A stretch of DNA of 64,000 bases from positions 3,596,001 to 3,660,000 of the forward strand of contig JAGMUV010000005.1 of NCBI GenBank assembly GCA_020744425.1. The letters are read 5' to 3'. The notes below the pieces were generated by a model that did not search any database, was not told the origin of the DNA, and was given only the letters and a program-made list of their open reading frames with translations. The translations under genes and the position numbers were made by a program. Positions 38,893 through 51,600 of this stretch are shown here, one piece after another (position 1 is the stretch's first letter; the number at the start of each line of letters is the position of its first letter). The stretch is from Dactylonectria macrodidyma (taxonomy: Eukaryota; Ascomycota; Sordariomycetes; Hypocreales; Nectriaceae).

Positions 38893-41800
38893 GTTGGGCA
38901 ACTGGGGCTAGATGCGTCGTCGTCGGTTTCGTCGTCGCAGCGGTTAGCTGTCTATCGATGGGAGACTGCAGCTGCTGGCGGTTGGGTCGTATTCAACTAG
39001 AGCTGAGCCTGGAGTCGCGATGTTGGTGATTCTTGGTGTTCCTTCTGGGAACGAATCTTTCAAAGTCGTTCACACTTTACTCAAGGGGGCCATTCGCAAC
39101 TTGACCGACCTCGAACAGGGAGGGAAGAGGAGAAGAAAAGAGAACGGGAGTGAGGTGAGGGAGTGAGGGGAAGAAAGAAAGAGGATAGCAGGTCGTGAGT
39201 AGGTAGGAGAAGCACCTAAAGACGAAGGGGGGAGTGGGGAAGAGGAAGAGAGGATGCGGCAGCAAGAAATGCGAGACAAGATGAGACGCAGGGCGACCAC
39301 GCAGGCAAGCAAGGCAGCTGTAAGGACGGTACCGGGCTAGGGGACCAGGGGGGTACCTCTGGTCTCGGAGCAGGTGGTCGAGGAGGCCTAGCGAAAGTTA
39401 ACTAATACTGGGTAGGTACGTATTAGGTAGGCATGTAAACCTGCAGGCCTGGAAGGAGGACGGGGTAGGCAATGGGTATTTTAGCGGGCAAGTGGACAAG
39501 CAAAGTGGACAAGTGAATGAGACAATGGGCGAAAAGCTCAGTCAGTGACGGACGGAACCATCAGAGCGGGTGGACAGGCCCTGCGACAAGGTGAGACGGA
39601 CGTCGGGCGGGAGACAATTTAGACAATGAAAAGGGACGGCCGGGGGGGGCATGGTCCTTGTACCTTACCACTTGCAAGTGACGATGGTACAAGTGCGTGC
39701 CCATGTTCCCCGTGCCTGGGCCCTGGATCCTCACGATTTCGCCTCTCGTGCTGTCCCTCTCTCCAGCTGGTTTCTTGCCGGGGTTCTTTGCTGGGTCCTG
39801 CTGGATCTCAAGTCGGGCCCAGACCCGAAGGAACCGCGAGAGATATTCCACGTAATTAATTAGTGCGCAGAACAGCGCGTGATGAATTACGAACGAAGGG
39901 CCACCCAGCGCCATCATGCGCGGGCAGACTTGGAGGTGGAAAGGCTCGGTAGAAGCGGTACCCAGATGCGGGCGTGCAGCAAGCGGGGGCAGCTAAGGCG
40001 CAGGTACCTACATTAGCAGATTCCTTCCCTTGGAGACGGGTCCCTCCATCCATCAGCTGCCTCCGGCCTTAGGTAGGGGGTTCCAGTGTACCGAACACAC
40101 TGAAGAAGCAGGCATCGACAGATGCATGGCCCGAAAATCCTCACTAGGCCGTAGACTACACAATTACGGCGTCTCTCAGGGGCCATCAGGGGCACATTGC
40201 GCATTTGCCAGGGGGGCGAATGGCCCAAATTGGTGGGTGACCCAAGCTCACTGGGCGACAGCGGCATGTTCGAACTGGCAGATGGTATTCCTACTCCTAC
40301 CTACAGGTAAGCAGGTACCTGATTTCCACAGGCAATTTGCAATGATCAGCCCTCAGTCCAACCGTTTGCCTTGCAAGCAGCCGGACAAGCGACGCGCATC
40401 TCTACAGCTAGGTACGTCGGTAAATGCCCCTCTCGCAACAGCAGCATATGCCGTGCCACTGCCCCCACCCCCGTCACTAGCTGCATGACCACTAACAAGT
40501 AAACGAGAGCAGCAACCAAACAACGCCGTGCCGGGTACGCCGAGCGAAATGCGCAACACAATTAGAAGACCTGGGCGCTGTTGGTGGTACCCAGGGGGCT
40601 TGACGGTGGGAAGCTGAATGTCCGCAGAGTGTCCACCGGGAGCGGCGAGCGGCGGCGAGCAGCAGAGGAGAGGATGAGGATGGCCCATCTCAGGGGAAAC
40701 TGCACTGCAAGGGGTGGGAGGCCAAGAGGAAAGAAAAGAAAAGGTAGCGGGTACCCGACGGGCTGCACGTTGACCCGCATGCGGAGCGGTCCTCGATACC
40801 CGTGTGCAAAAGCTGCATTGGCTTTCCAACAGAGCTCCTCCCTCCTCCCTCAAACCCACCTAGGCCTGTAGCTGTAATTATGTACAGTGCTGTGTACCTG
40901 TGATGGGCATCCCCAGGGCATCCGACCTTATTACAGGTACTTACTAGCGGCCAGCAGTGCTAGTACCTTAGCAGCGTAGGGAGGCACCTACCCTTCGCGG
41001 CGTAGGCAAGGGTCCACGCACCCGCCGCACCCGCCCCTGGGCCGGGGTCTCTGTAGCGGGGCATTCTCTCCTCCACAGGGTCCGTGGGCGGCCATTTGCG
41101 ATGATTCAGCGCTGCTGATTGGATGGATTCCACTAGTCTCAAGATTTCTGTAACCGGGGGCGGGGATTGGGTCCCTTTTCCCGGGCCACGTTTTCTGGGA
41201 GCATCAGCACCTCTCTCCGGCTTTTGGGCTTTTGTGGGTGGATGGGTGCTACCACTTCCGAGAGCAAGTCGCCCAGTGAGTACCTGGTTGTTTGGCTGTT
41301 GGCACGAAGGCAAAACCATGAGCTCCGTGTTGGGAATTTGTTTTAAACTCAACTCAGAGTTAATTCCAACCCAACATCATGATCGTCTGCTCACCAGCCT
41401 CTCTTTTTTCCAGCATTCTTCTTATCGCAGCCCTCCCAACCCATCTCGTCGACTCATTGTCGCCATTTGTTGTGTTTGATCTCGTCTCTCCAGCTTGTGG
41501 CACTAGAAGCTACCTTACAAGGGGTCAATGTGCCTAGCCCCCACCTAACAACCCCTGCTTCAATAATTGTGGTCCCACCTCGACCAACCACAGCCCTGTG
41601 ACGCACGACCCAGTCCCCAACGGGGGAAATTGTCTCTGCCGATGATACAGCCCGGTGAGCTGGTGGTGGGCCAAGAGAGGAGAGAGAGAAAGAGACATTG
41701 TGTTGGTTCTGTGACCGACCCAAGACATCCTGGTGGCGAGCAGAGGGGGGAAAAGGAAGCATTGCCCGCCATGACTGGGCGCTAGCTTGCGGTCGAACAG

Positions 41801-42535
41801 GCAGAATAAATAGAAAAAGCAAAAAAGAAAGAAAAAAAAGATACATTCCCAACTTGTCTCTACATGAGATCCATCGTCCCTGCCAGCGGTGAAGCCAAAA
41901 TATACACGCCTTCAACTGCTATTACCCGACACGAGACATCCTACGAAGTACTTGCCAAGGAAACAAGTTGAAGGGGGGGACCGCGGGAACGAGATTGACA
42001 GAAACCATCCGCAACGCAGCTGTGTTCCTTACTTCCCACTCGTTTCTCGTTCGGCTTTAATTCGTGTTCTCCATCTATGCCCGCAAAGGCGCCTCTTGGC
42101 AAGCCTTATGCCTACTTGTATATGTCGTAGTGGTCTGGATTTGTGTAGGTCTCAGACATCGACAACTGATCGATGTTGTCGGAATCTGACCCAGTTGGTC
42201 CCCCCTCCCCTCCCCCCCTTGCCTTACCCAATGCTGTGCTATGGCGTAGGATGTGACAATGGCTCTCGGCTTGCCGTCCTGGTCCTGTCGTCGGACACGA
42301 TCGGCCAGGGTCCCTTGGAGGGGGAAGAAACGAAACAGGAAGTCAGCGCGACCAACGTGTGCGCCGTTGCATCGTGTGGTTCGCCCAACAAAGGGATCGC
42401 ACACAGCCAGGGACAAGCAGGACACAGGACACATGATTCAAGACGGCACCTGTGATGAGATGAGAGAAACTATTGCCATTCATTCGAATGCACGGCTACG
42501 ACGCATGTATTGTAGGGGACTCCCAGCTCGGCTAT

Positions 42536-42570
42536 TATGCATGCATGCATACATGCACACACGCATGCAC
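42536..42570. repeat. Alternating purine-pyrimidine tract
   Basis: Thirty-five bases alternate strictly between pyrimidine and purine (ATGC, ACAC and GCATGC words). Such tracts can adopt left-handed Z-DNA under supercoiling. Confidence 0.8.
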
Positions 42571-43007
42571 TGGGCAATCATCTATGGATCATCAATCAGC
42601 ACGACATCACCCGCCGTCGATTGGCCGTGCGCGCGGGGCAGGAAACTTGTAAGCCCGTCAGCCGCCATTAACGCCTTTTCTGAGAATAAAAGGCCCTTTT
42701 TGACGGGCGAGGAACGGATGGGGAAGGCAGGCACAATGTCCGTTTATTTAGGTCGTTCCAAGAGCTATGACAGTCGGGCGGTTTACTGGCGGGGGCAGTC
42801 AAGATGCACAGTGAAGGCACTAGGTACTTAACTAGATATCGTGACCTATTCGTATCTACTTACCTATTTTGTGAATGTGAAGGCGGCGCCATCCATCGAG
42901 AATCGGATCATGGGCTTGAGACCGAGTCGTTACTGCATGCAGCACTACTGTACGTAGTATGGACGTTGGGACCATGCTAAGACGTTCCGGGTCTGCTAGG
43001 TATGTAC

Positions 43008-43024
43008 GGTACTTGCGAAGTACC
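43008..43024. repeat. 7-bp inverted repeat with 3-base loop
   Basis: GGTACTT, a GCG spacer, then AAGTACC. The arms are perfect and built on the same GGTAC words found through the intergenic DNA. Confidence 0.75.
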
Positions 43025-46000
43025 TTGTACGCTCTGCGCAGAGCAGGGACTAGATTGTCAAGGGTCATTCATCTATTAATTACTACTTCCCAGGGTTCAA
43101 TGTATGTACCAAGGGTATTTCATCCATGGATGTTCCGTATCCGTCGGGCGGTTGTGGTGGGCGGCGAAAAGGTCCCACGAGTGGGATGTGACAGGCATAG
43201 ACGAGTGATATGTTTCCCGTCCGCAGGGGCCTCAGGGTCACTCCCTAAATCCCCATTGCAGTGGACTGACGGCTTTTTCTCACCATGCCATGGCGAACAA
43301 GGGAAGGGTTGGGAAAGGGGAGACCGAGATGGGATGGAGAAGGATGCGATTGCGTTGAACGGATGGGCTTCGATCGGCAACGCCCAAATGTTCCGTGCGT
43401 ATTATTATGATAATCCCTGTGGCTGTTAGGCTATGGACTAATTATGACCTGCGTACGGTAATATCGTAGTACATAGGTAGCAATTACTTATGATAGTGCA
43501 ACGTGTAATACAGAGCCATACATGGCTTATCCATGATCCAACACAAATCGTGATACCCGGCATCTCGACTCCGGGCCTAGCTTCGTCATCTATCAACAAT
43601 AATGGCCGTATTCTATAGCCCAGCTGCTACGTAGTATGCACTAGATTGATGACTATTGTCCGTGGAGTGCGTGAGTGTGTGTATTAAGTTCCGCAACCCG
43701 CCAACGCCACCAGTTCATCTTCGTCTTCCCTGTCTCCTCTAGGGATCCTCGAACTTTGTCGAGCCCTGCTCCCGTCCATTATGCAGGTTCTCGAGTCACG
43801 ACGTGTACTTTTTCCTCATCCCATGATCCATGCCAACGTCCCCGTGATATAGGCGTTATCTAGAGATGATTGTGACTTCATATGACTTCGAGATACGTAT
43901 GGAAAACCAAAAGCATGGTTTAGTACGAAGTACAGGACGCATCCTATGAGCATGCAAGCGCCATCACGGCACTGCACGCTTTGCCTATATGCACATAATA
44001 AATATTCCGCTGCACTCTGCACTCTGTGCAGCACAACTAATCAGAGGCTGCAAAAATTGCCCGACCGCAAACCACCATTGCTGCTGGTACGTGATACATG
44101 ATACATACCAACCCAGATTATTCCCTCACCTCAGCGCGTTTCAGAACTGAGATGGCGCCCGCGCGTCTCCAGTAAAAAGAAAAATCCCACATCAAATGTT
44201 CTCCACCCGCATCCCATCACATTCACCTGTGTCAGCACCCAACACCAACCATTGCCTTTCTCTCACCCCCCCTCCTTCTGTCTGCCGAAGGAATCGTCAT
44301 CGGGCTGAAAAGATCAAATCTCTTGTTTGAGAGACATGTACTAGAATCGGGGCTGTGAAGAACCAGGTCGCTCGTGGGGCAAGACACATGGACGGTTTCG
44401 CGATCTGTCGCCGACGCTAACTAATGAGTAGCTCGGATAGTGGTCATTTGACATTTGTCGTCTGCCGTCTGTTCTTTGGCTGTGGATTGGGGTGTCAATG
44501 AGACATTATCTATCTGCCCTTCTACGTATTCATTCATCCATCCATCCGCCTGTCGAACCTCAGGGGGGTAGGTAGGAAGAAACAAGACCAAGAACTCAGA
44601 AAGAAGTCCAACCAAGCCAGCGTCTCGTGTCTTTGTTCTCTTGTTCTGTCCCCCTAGTCGGCCGTTTGATTAACACGCGGATCAGTGGACTCTCTCCGAC
44701 AGCTCGGCGTTGCACTGCTCGCTCAACAGAGTTAAGCCCCGTTCTCTCCAACGTGCGCCTATCGATCCATCGGGCCTTTGCTCGTCCATAACCGTCATGG
44801 CCGACGCCCGTCCCTATCGGAGAGGAGAGGACCTCGCTCATTACTACGTGCTGTGGCGAGTTCGTCATTGCCCGTCTCAATCATCCCTCCTTTCTTCCGT
44901 TCCGTGCTCTTCCTCTCTTCGAGTCTCTCATTCCCATGACCTTGTTCCCCTTGCCGTACGTAGCATTTGACAGGACGCCCAGACCTCGTCTTCTCCTCTC
45001 CCTTGTCCTCCTTTTCCCTTCTAGACTATTCTCGTCATCTGCGCGCTGCCTCCTTGCATGCCTAGTTGCTGACATCCGGATGTGAGTCCCTGCCTGTGTA
45101 TGCGCATTGACGCTTGGATTGGCTTGATTGTTGAGCATTTGACATTTGACAAGTCAAATCGACGGCTCAGACACCCAGCCACCCGACATCCATCCCTACA
45201 TATTTACGGAGTACATGTCTCGCGACTTATCCTTGTCTTACATCTGACTCCCAACCCGTACAAGCAACGTGTGTTTCCGATTGACTGTCTAACTGTGTCC
45301 TTGTCTTTAAATGTGCTTTATAATTTTAATACACGTCTCTTTCTATGTAATCCACAGTGGTCTCGGCCCTGTACACTTCCGACAACTCCGTCTGTGCCAT
45401 TCCCCTCTCCTTGCGAATGGTCAATGTGCTCCGTGATGTATCACGTCATATGGTAGCGAAGGTGCCACCCAGACAATTCCATGTTCCATTCTCATTCGAT
45501 GGTGCCCAGCCCATGTTTTCTAACGAACTAGCCCGTCATATATTTATCTAGGGTTGTCAAACGGTTGAGACAATGTTACTCCTGCTTACTAGTCTCAAGA
45601 TGCCCTGTCCTAGTTGAGTTGGTCGGTGTACTATAGGGTAGGTCTTTCTCAAATACTCCATTTGACAGCACGTATTAATACCATGGATCCCGGTTCTCGT
45701 GGAATCCGAGAGCATCACCATATACTCTGGGGTTATCCCCGGTCAGGAATGGTCCGTCATTTTCCTAATAAAAACATGGTGCTTGGGAGTCCACTGGTTG
45801 GCTCCAATTACGACTGTCCAAGCAAAATGGAGTATGGCCATCTCGACATGCCATTTCATACAGAATTGAGACCATCAACCTCGCTTGGACCCTTTTTTCC
45901 TTGCTGCGTATCCGATCAAGGCAACAACCCTGTATTGGCAAATCATTATGATCACCTAGACGACACGGTAATATGTTATCACACTGACTGATATACTAGC

Positions 46001-47427
46001 AACCAAACTCGCCCCGCCGGCTCAATTCAGGTGAGACGAAGAAGAGAACACTGCAACAACTACCATTAGCCACCTAAAATTGGAGAGGCAACATCTTCAA
46101 ACCGTATACGTCACTCAGCACTAACATTAGCTCCCCTTGGACTGATAAGTGTATCATACTAATTGTTCGTTTGTCAAAATGGAGACTAGCCGCAACATCA
46201 CAGACATGATCTGAAGCTATGCTGAAAACAGCCAGAATATGAAGACACACCTCCTGTGCTCATGCAGCGACGCTGATGTATGCTGGCGTGGAAATTCAAC
46301 TTCAAGTGATTGGCTGATCATGCCAGAAAGCCAACGACATGTAGACCAAACAAGAGTTTCATTGGGCCCCCAAACCTCTTCTCCTTATCCTCTGAGTCTC
46401 TCGAGGCATCAGTCGACACAAACATGTAACAACTGCCCGGAAGTCCTGTATCGGGGCAACGAGACAAACGAAATGCGTTAGGGGCGATTACATCCCGAAT
46501 GCGAACCCAAACACCCCGACGTTTCTGCAGCCGTAGACAGTTTACTCGCATAGAGATCCACGCTGACAATGTGCTCGACTGCCTTAGACTGGAAGAAGAC
46601 GTCAGATTGAACTAGCTCATAGGAATCCCAATGTCGATGACAATCCTTTATAAACTTCAGAACACGAGGCGTATGTCTGCGATGACCCTGACTGGCAAAA
46701 CAATTGGTCTCTAGATCACCTCTGTGAACCTTGGTAAGATTGTGTCATGTCGCATGGTCAACGCAATCGATAGAAGATATGATAGGTAAAACGCTCCCTG
46801 ACAATTGAAGAAATCTATTAACTCTCATTTTTAAGTCTTTCGTCATCCGCATCGTCTGCCAATCTCAGCCCTCATCATCAGCGCATCCCCAACAATGCAG
46901 CCACAAAAGAGCTAGCAAAGAGAAACACAGCTCCGTTCGACACGTCTGGCATCAAACACAACCCTATAAAAAACCGTCTCTTCCCAGAAAACCAATATTC
47001 GTCGCCGCGCTAACACACACACGACATCAAGCGAGCGCCTCCACCGTCGCTATCCGCGAAGCTGCGGATGACGTCACAGCTCGAGGCGAGACTTGTAGAA
47101 GAGTGCCCCAATGGGAGCAGATAAGGATTCTCGAACGCTATCAGCGGAAGACGAGCAAAGAAATACGGGGGCTCAGAAGAGAACGAAAACCTCCGATTCA
47201 AGGGGTCCAAGTCCTGTTGCCTCTCATTGACGATAAGGCCGGTCGCATCTCGTTGAAAATCAGTGAAATCGCCTGGCGGGAGCTCACGTAGTGAGATGGG
47301 GTAATTGGAAGCGGGCACGGAGAGCCCAAGAAAATAGAGTACAAAGGAAAAAAGGAGGGTATATGTGTATATCTTTCAATGGGCGCCGCCATTAAAACCA
47401 AATACAGCTGTCGACGGCAGCGGTTCC

Positions 47428-48055
47428 TCACTGGTTGATCTTGTCGTTGACGGTCTGACTAGCCTCGGTCTTCTTGGTATGGAGGAAGCCGCTAAGCCAC
47501 GACAGAGTCTCGTTGCTGACGACGAGAACGGTGGTGACGGCGGCCTTTCCGTGGGCGACGAGTCCTGCCTGCTCGTTCTTCTTGTACTCGCTGGTATACA
47601 CTTGGAGGACGTGCTCCTTGCCCTCGAGGCTCTTGGTGTAGGGCAGGAGGATCAAATCCTTGGTCTCATTGTAGAGGTCGTTGGTGGGCTTCTTGACAAC
47701 GGGGAACTTCTCATCGATGCGATCGAGGGTCTTGTCGCCGAGGTTGTCGACCTTGGAAACGTAAGGCGAGACGTACTGGTAAGGCTTGGCGAACCACGGG
47801 ATGACGGGGGCGGCAAAGGTCTGGTAGGCAGCGTCGCCGAGCTTGATGGACTTTTGGCCGTACTCGTTGGACTTGAAGGTGTCGACGCTGTCGCTAATGA
47901 CGGGGTAGTTCAAGAGGTGCTGGAGGAGAGGACCCGGTTAGCATTGCGATTGTCACATGTAAATCACGCGGAGGCGGTTGGGAGGATGGTACCTGGAAGA
48001 AGGCAGAGTAGGGAGCAGAGCTCGGGACATCGCCATTGACTTGGGGAGAGGACAT
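47428..48055 (-). CDS. CAP20: Perilipin-like lipid droplet protein (Cap20/Mpl1 family)
   Basis: Two exons, 47993-48055 (21 codons) and 47428-47919, with a 73-bp intron (47920-47992, GCTAAC branch site, acceptor CCAG). The product has 184 residues, about the length of Colletotrichum Cap20. The conserved core is clear: LLNYPVISDSVDTFKSN, then YGQKSIKLGDAAYQTF, VIPWFAKPYQYVSPYV and ERFP-like IDEKFPVVKKPT. The family coats lipid droplets. In plant- and insect-pathogenic fungi its members (Cap20, Metarhizium Mpl1) support appressorium turgor and infection. That role is family knowledge and does not prove pathogenicity here. The start ATG at 48055 lies before the usual short N-terminal exon ending SAFFQ. 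Upstream are 5.7 kb without a gene, including a G-quadruplex repeat. Confidence 0.92.
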
Positions 48056-48610
48056 GATGAAGTGTGTGAGTGTTGGCGACGGGGTTGCGTGCGAGGGGAG
48101 ATGGGAGGAGCTCGAGGTAAGCTTAATGCGCTGCTGGGTGAGGAGTTGGATAACGGATTGTCTGTCTGCGATGATGACGACAAGATGATCGATGTCAGAC
48201 GGGTGGATGGTAGAGTGCAAGGCACAATGCTAGGATCAGATGGTTGGCTGGTTGGTAGGTTGGGAGGTAGGTAAGGTAGATGAAGTATTCGATGGGGAAG
48301 GGGCAAAGCTGGACCTAGAGTAGGACGGAGTAGAATGGAGCAGAGCAAGAAGGAGTTGCAGGAGGGAAGATGGGATGGTGGCCAGAGATGGGGTCCGGCA
48401 GAGGCTAAAAAGGGAACGAGACCTGGGAGGTTTGTTTGAAGTGAGGTGGTGGGAACGCCACAGCCAGACCGGCTACACGGGCCAAGCAAGGGAATCTACG
48501 TATTTATCAAGGGAACCTAACCTTGGCCATGGAAGCCGTCGCAGTTTCTGTGCCTGTTTTCGCGCCCATGGGTAGCTCGAATATGGGTCATGCCGGGGGG
48601 GTTCTCTGGT

Positions 48611-48645
48611 CTTGGGTCTTGGGTCTTGGGTCTTGGGTCTTGGGT
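48611..48645 (+). repeat. 7-bp G-rich tandem repeat, G-quadruplex motif
   Basis: Five exact CTTGGGT units flanked by diverged ones (CTCTGGT, GCTGGGC). It gives five GGG runs separated by the 4-base loop TCTT, which satisfies the usual G-quadruplex rule on the plus strand. It lies about 560-590 bp upstream of the CAP20 start. Confidence 0.85.
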
Positions 48646-51600
48646 GCTGGGCCCTCCCTCTCTGGCATGTGCATGTGAGTGTGTTGCATGTGCATGTGGC
48701 GGCATCGGTACCTGTGAGGTGGGAGTGGTGAGTGAGCGCGTGTAGATACCTACCTCAGATAGCTACTGTACTTGGGTAGGTGCGTGGGTGTTGCGGCGTG
48801 CCCGTGCCTTGTGCCTTGTGACAGCGGGCTGTGCCTCTTTGTCGCTCGCCCGCCTCTCTCGGCTTGTGATTTTGAGAGAAACCAGAGAGTCAAGCAGTAG
48901 ACTACAGAATGGACAAGAAAGAGAGAGAGACATTGATTCATCCCCATCCATCCATCGTCCAACAAAAACCCTGGACAAAACGCCGGATCATGATGATGCA
49001 GATAGCGGTCGTGGTGGGGTGCTGTTGGCCCGCCGTGACACCATCGGCGCCGGAACAGCGATGGGCCCACTCAGCCGCACCATTCCAAAGACGACCCAGA
49101 GCATCAGAGCAAAACCCCCCTGTTGATCTAGCATGTGAAAGTGGCACTCGCTGGCTCTCAGTGGCTTTGGCTGCCTTTTTAGTTGGCTTTGATTTGGCTT
49201 TGAGTATCCGTAGCTCTCAGTAGCTTTGCCTTTCAGTGGCTCGTGCGGGAGCTCTTCCGGTAGTGGTTCGCTGTCTTCCCTCACTCCTCACTCCTCTCTC
49301 TCATGTGGGCACGCATTGCGTTGCGTCGTCGTCGTCCTCCATGATGCTTCCATTATCGGCTCCTGATCCTCATTGTCAGCCGCATCTTCTCATCGACTGG
49401 CCGCCGAGCCGCTCCGCTTCGCTCCTTGGCGGACAACCTATGAACCCTCGCCCCTTGCTTCCCAAGCTTCATTACCCGGCTGTCGGGTTCTTCTCAAGTA
49501 ATGTGAAATGGGTTGGATGGATGGTCCCTTGTCGCCGCCTCTGTGTCTCTTGCCCCCCATTCAGGGTGGCACCGGCTTGTGAAATCGGAGGATAACACCA
49601 CCACCAAGTCCTATGCCACCATCTGCCGTGCTTCTCTCTCGCTCTTCCGGACGTACCTCTGTGGTAATATTACTCCATGCCGTCGTCTCCTTTATGGGGA
49701 CGGTCCCCCTTGGCCCGTGGGCTCAAGTAGCTCAAAGAGGGCGACCAGTCAGTAACTCAGTATGGCTGCAGCATGCGGGCTCGCTCCTCACCGATCGTCA
49801 TTATTACAATTTTTTTTTAAAGAATGCATGTCCACTTGCGCATGGGTAGGCGTGTGTGCACCAAGCAAGATCAGTGGCTGTCCAATGGCGCTTCCAGTCT
49901 ACGGCTTATCTTTCATGCCGCCCGCACCCGTTCGTGTGAAGGACATTCCCTCGTCTGGTCCACTCGAATGGTATAATATGGCGCATACCGTATACTATGC
50001 ATGGACCGTTACTCTGCACTTCGTACTGCATTTCGTACAATAGCGTACATACCCTGAAGCCCATCGGGCCCGAGGAGGTCCCGGAGAATAGAGGCCCTCA
50101 CGCTTGCACCAAGTTGCTGGTCAACCTCTCGCCAGGCCAGGCCAGGCAAAGCTTGCCTGGTATGAGGGAAAAGACGAAAATCGGCCGGATACCTCTACCC
50201 TCTTTGTCGGCCCGTGCTTTAGGCGCTTGTCATGTATCGAGCGAGAGCCATCCGCACTGGTTGGTTTGGGGGCGCATGCTCATGAGGCACGGTGAGTCTA
50301 AACCACTGATAAGAGAAATCCCATCTCCCTTGCCACTTGGCGATGCCCCTCTGCCGCGGCTCACTTGACCGAGAGAGACGAACTCAAGCACATGGCCTCG
50401 GAAGCTTTAAGCGAAAGAGGCAAAACCGAAAGAAAAAAAGAAGAAAATCGGGAAAGGTCCCCGGGGCGTCGCGTTGTTCTGGGTCTCGTTGGTTTACCGT
50501 GTCAGGGTCACGAACTCCCGTCTAATGTCTTTTCCTTTTGCCGCATCGCCTCCCATCGAATCGCTCCATTGCCTAACAAGGGCCACGATGCCCGTCAGCC
50601 GGCTTGCGGATCGTCCTTCCCCTGTTAGCGTGGCAGACGCAGCTAATTATTCCCTGTCGAAAGTCAGTCCCGGTTCCACTCATGTTACTCACCAGCCACA
50701 TTCACATGTCAAAAGCAAAAGACTCGAATTGATCGCCATGACAAGGGATCAAACATGTCCCCTCCAAAACCCAGAGAGAGCCCCTTTGAAGAAGCCAATG
50801 AGACCACCCGCCGTGCCGCTCAATGCCTGAAGGCCCAGCACTGGATCCTCCATGCCGTTGCAACAAATGCAACAGACCCAACTTGGGTCAGATAATAATA
50901 GTGGCATGTTGGGCGAGTTGTCGTCACCTCATCCACCCATCCATCTCGCCTTTGCTCGCCAGATACGGAGTCATTGCTACTCTCCGCCAATTTCGGACTC
51001 GCGCATTGGCTCGTCTCTCTAATGCTGCATCCGCAAGTGCATCCGCAACATATCACAATGATGCGATGGGACTCAACAAAAGGCCCTCCCTTCCAAGTAT
51101 TCAGCGTCGTCCTGAGCTCGTTGATTCGATCGTCGCATCCGATCCGAACAAGAAGGGTCCGATCAGAGACAGTCCATATCGAATGCCCACCCTTTGTCGT
51201 TTTCTACGTGTCTTCCATCTCAAGCCCCTTATTAGTCAAGGCCCATGTCGTAGTCGGTCTGGGATTAGACTCACTCGCTGGATTGATGAGAGATTGGGTT
51301 TATCCGGATCTCTCTTGCACCTCTCCGACGACGCCAACATTCCTCATCTTCGACATGTCAATGCCGAGAAGGGAAAGATCGCGAGTGGAGCATGCCTTGT
51401 TTAGGGTTCTGGTGTATTCTCGTGGCCCCTCAACCGTGGTGTTCTCCCATCGTCACAGGTGGACTGCAACGAGATACCGAAGCCATTTCGTCACACTTTG
51501 TCTTGGACCGGTGATTTGAGTACTGTGGCTTTTCAATCTTTGTGTTACGTGACAGCTGGATGTATCTCTGGAAGCTGGTGTTCATGTCCTACCTTACCGC

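Larger units (their letters stand above)
38893..47427. other. 8.5 kb gene-poor gap
   Basis: No gene is supported between the DENN gene and CAP20. The part next to 38892 should be the DENN promoter (purine-rich on the plus strand, 39110-39260). The gap contains many TAGGTA/TACCTA words (39411-39431, 40001-40012, 40292-40320, 40408-40416, 42821-42830), an alternating purine-pyrimidine tract (42536-42570) and an inverted repeat (43008-43024). A minus-strand frame at 41454-41915 has a signal-peptide-like stretch, but that is produced by an A-rich simple-sequence tract. Confidence 0.55.

Noticed and set aside
41454..41915. Minus-strand frame with a signal-peptide-like segment
   Set aside because: The hydrophobic run (LFFLSFLLFLFIL) is the translation of a plus-strand A/G-rich simple-sequence tract; the remainder shows no family features.
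47365..48039. 224-codon plus-strand open frame
   Set aside because: Antisense to both CAP20 exons and the intron; it has no family resemblance.
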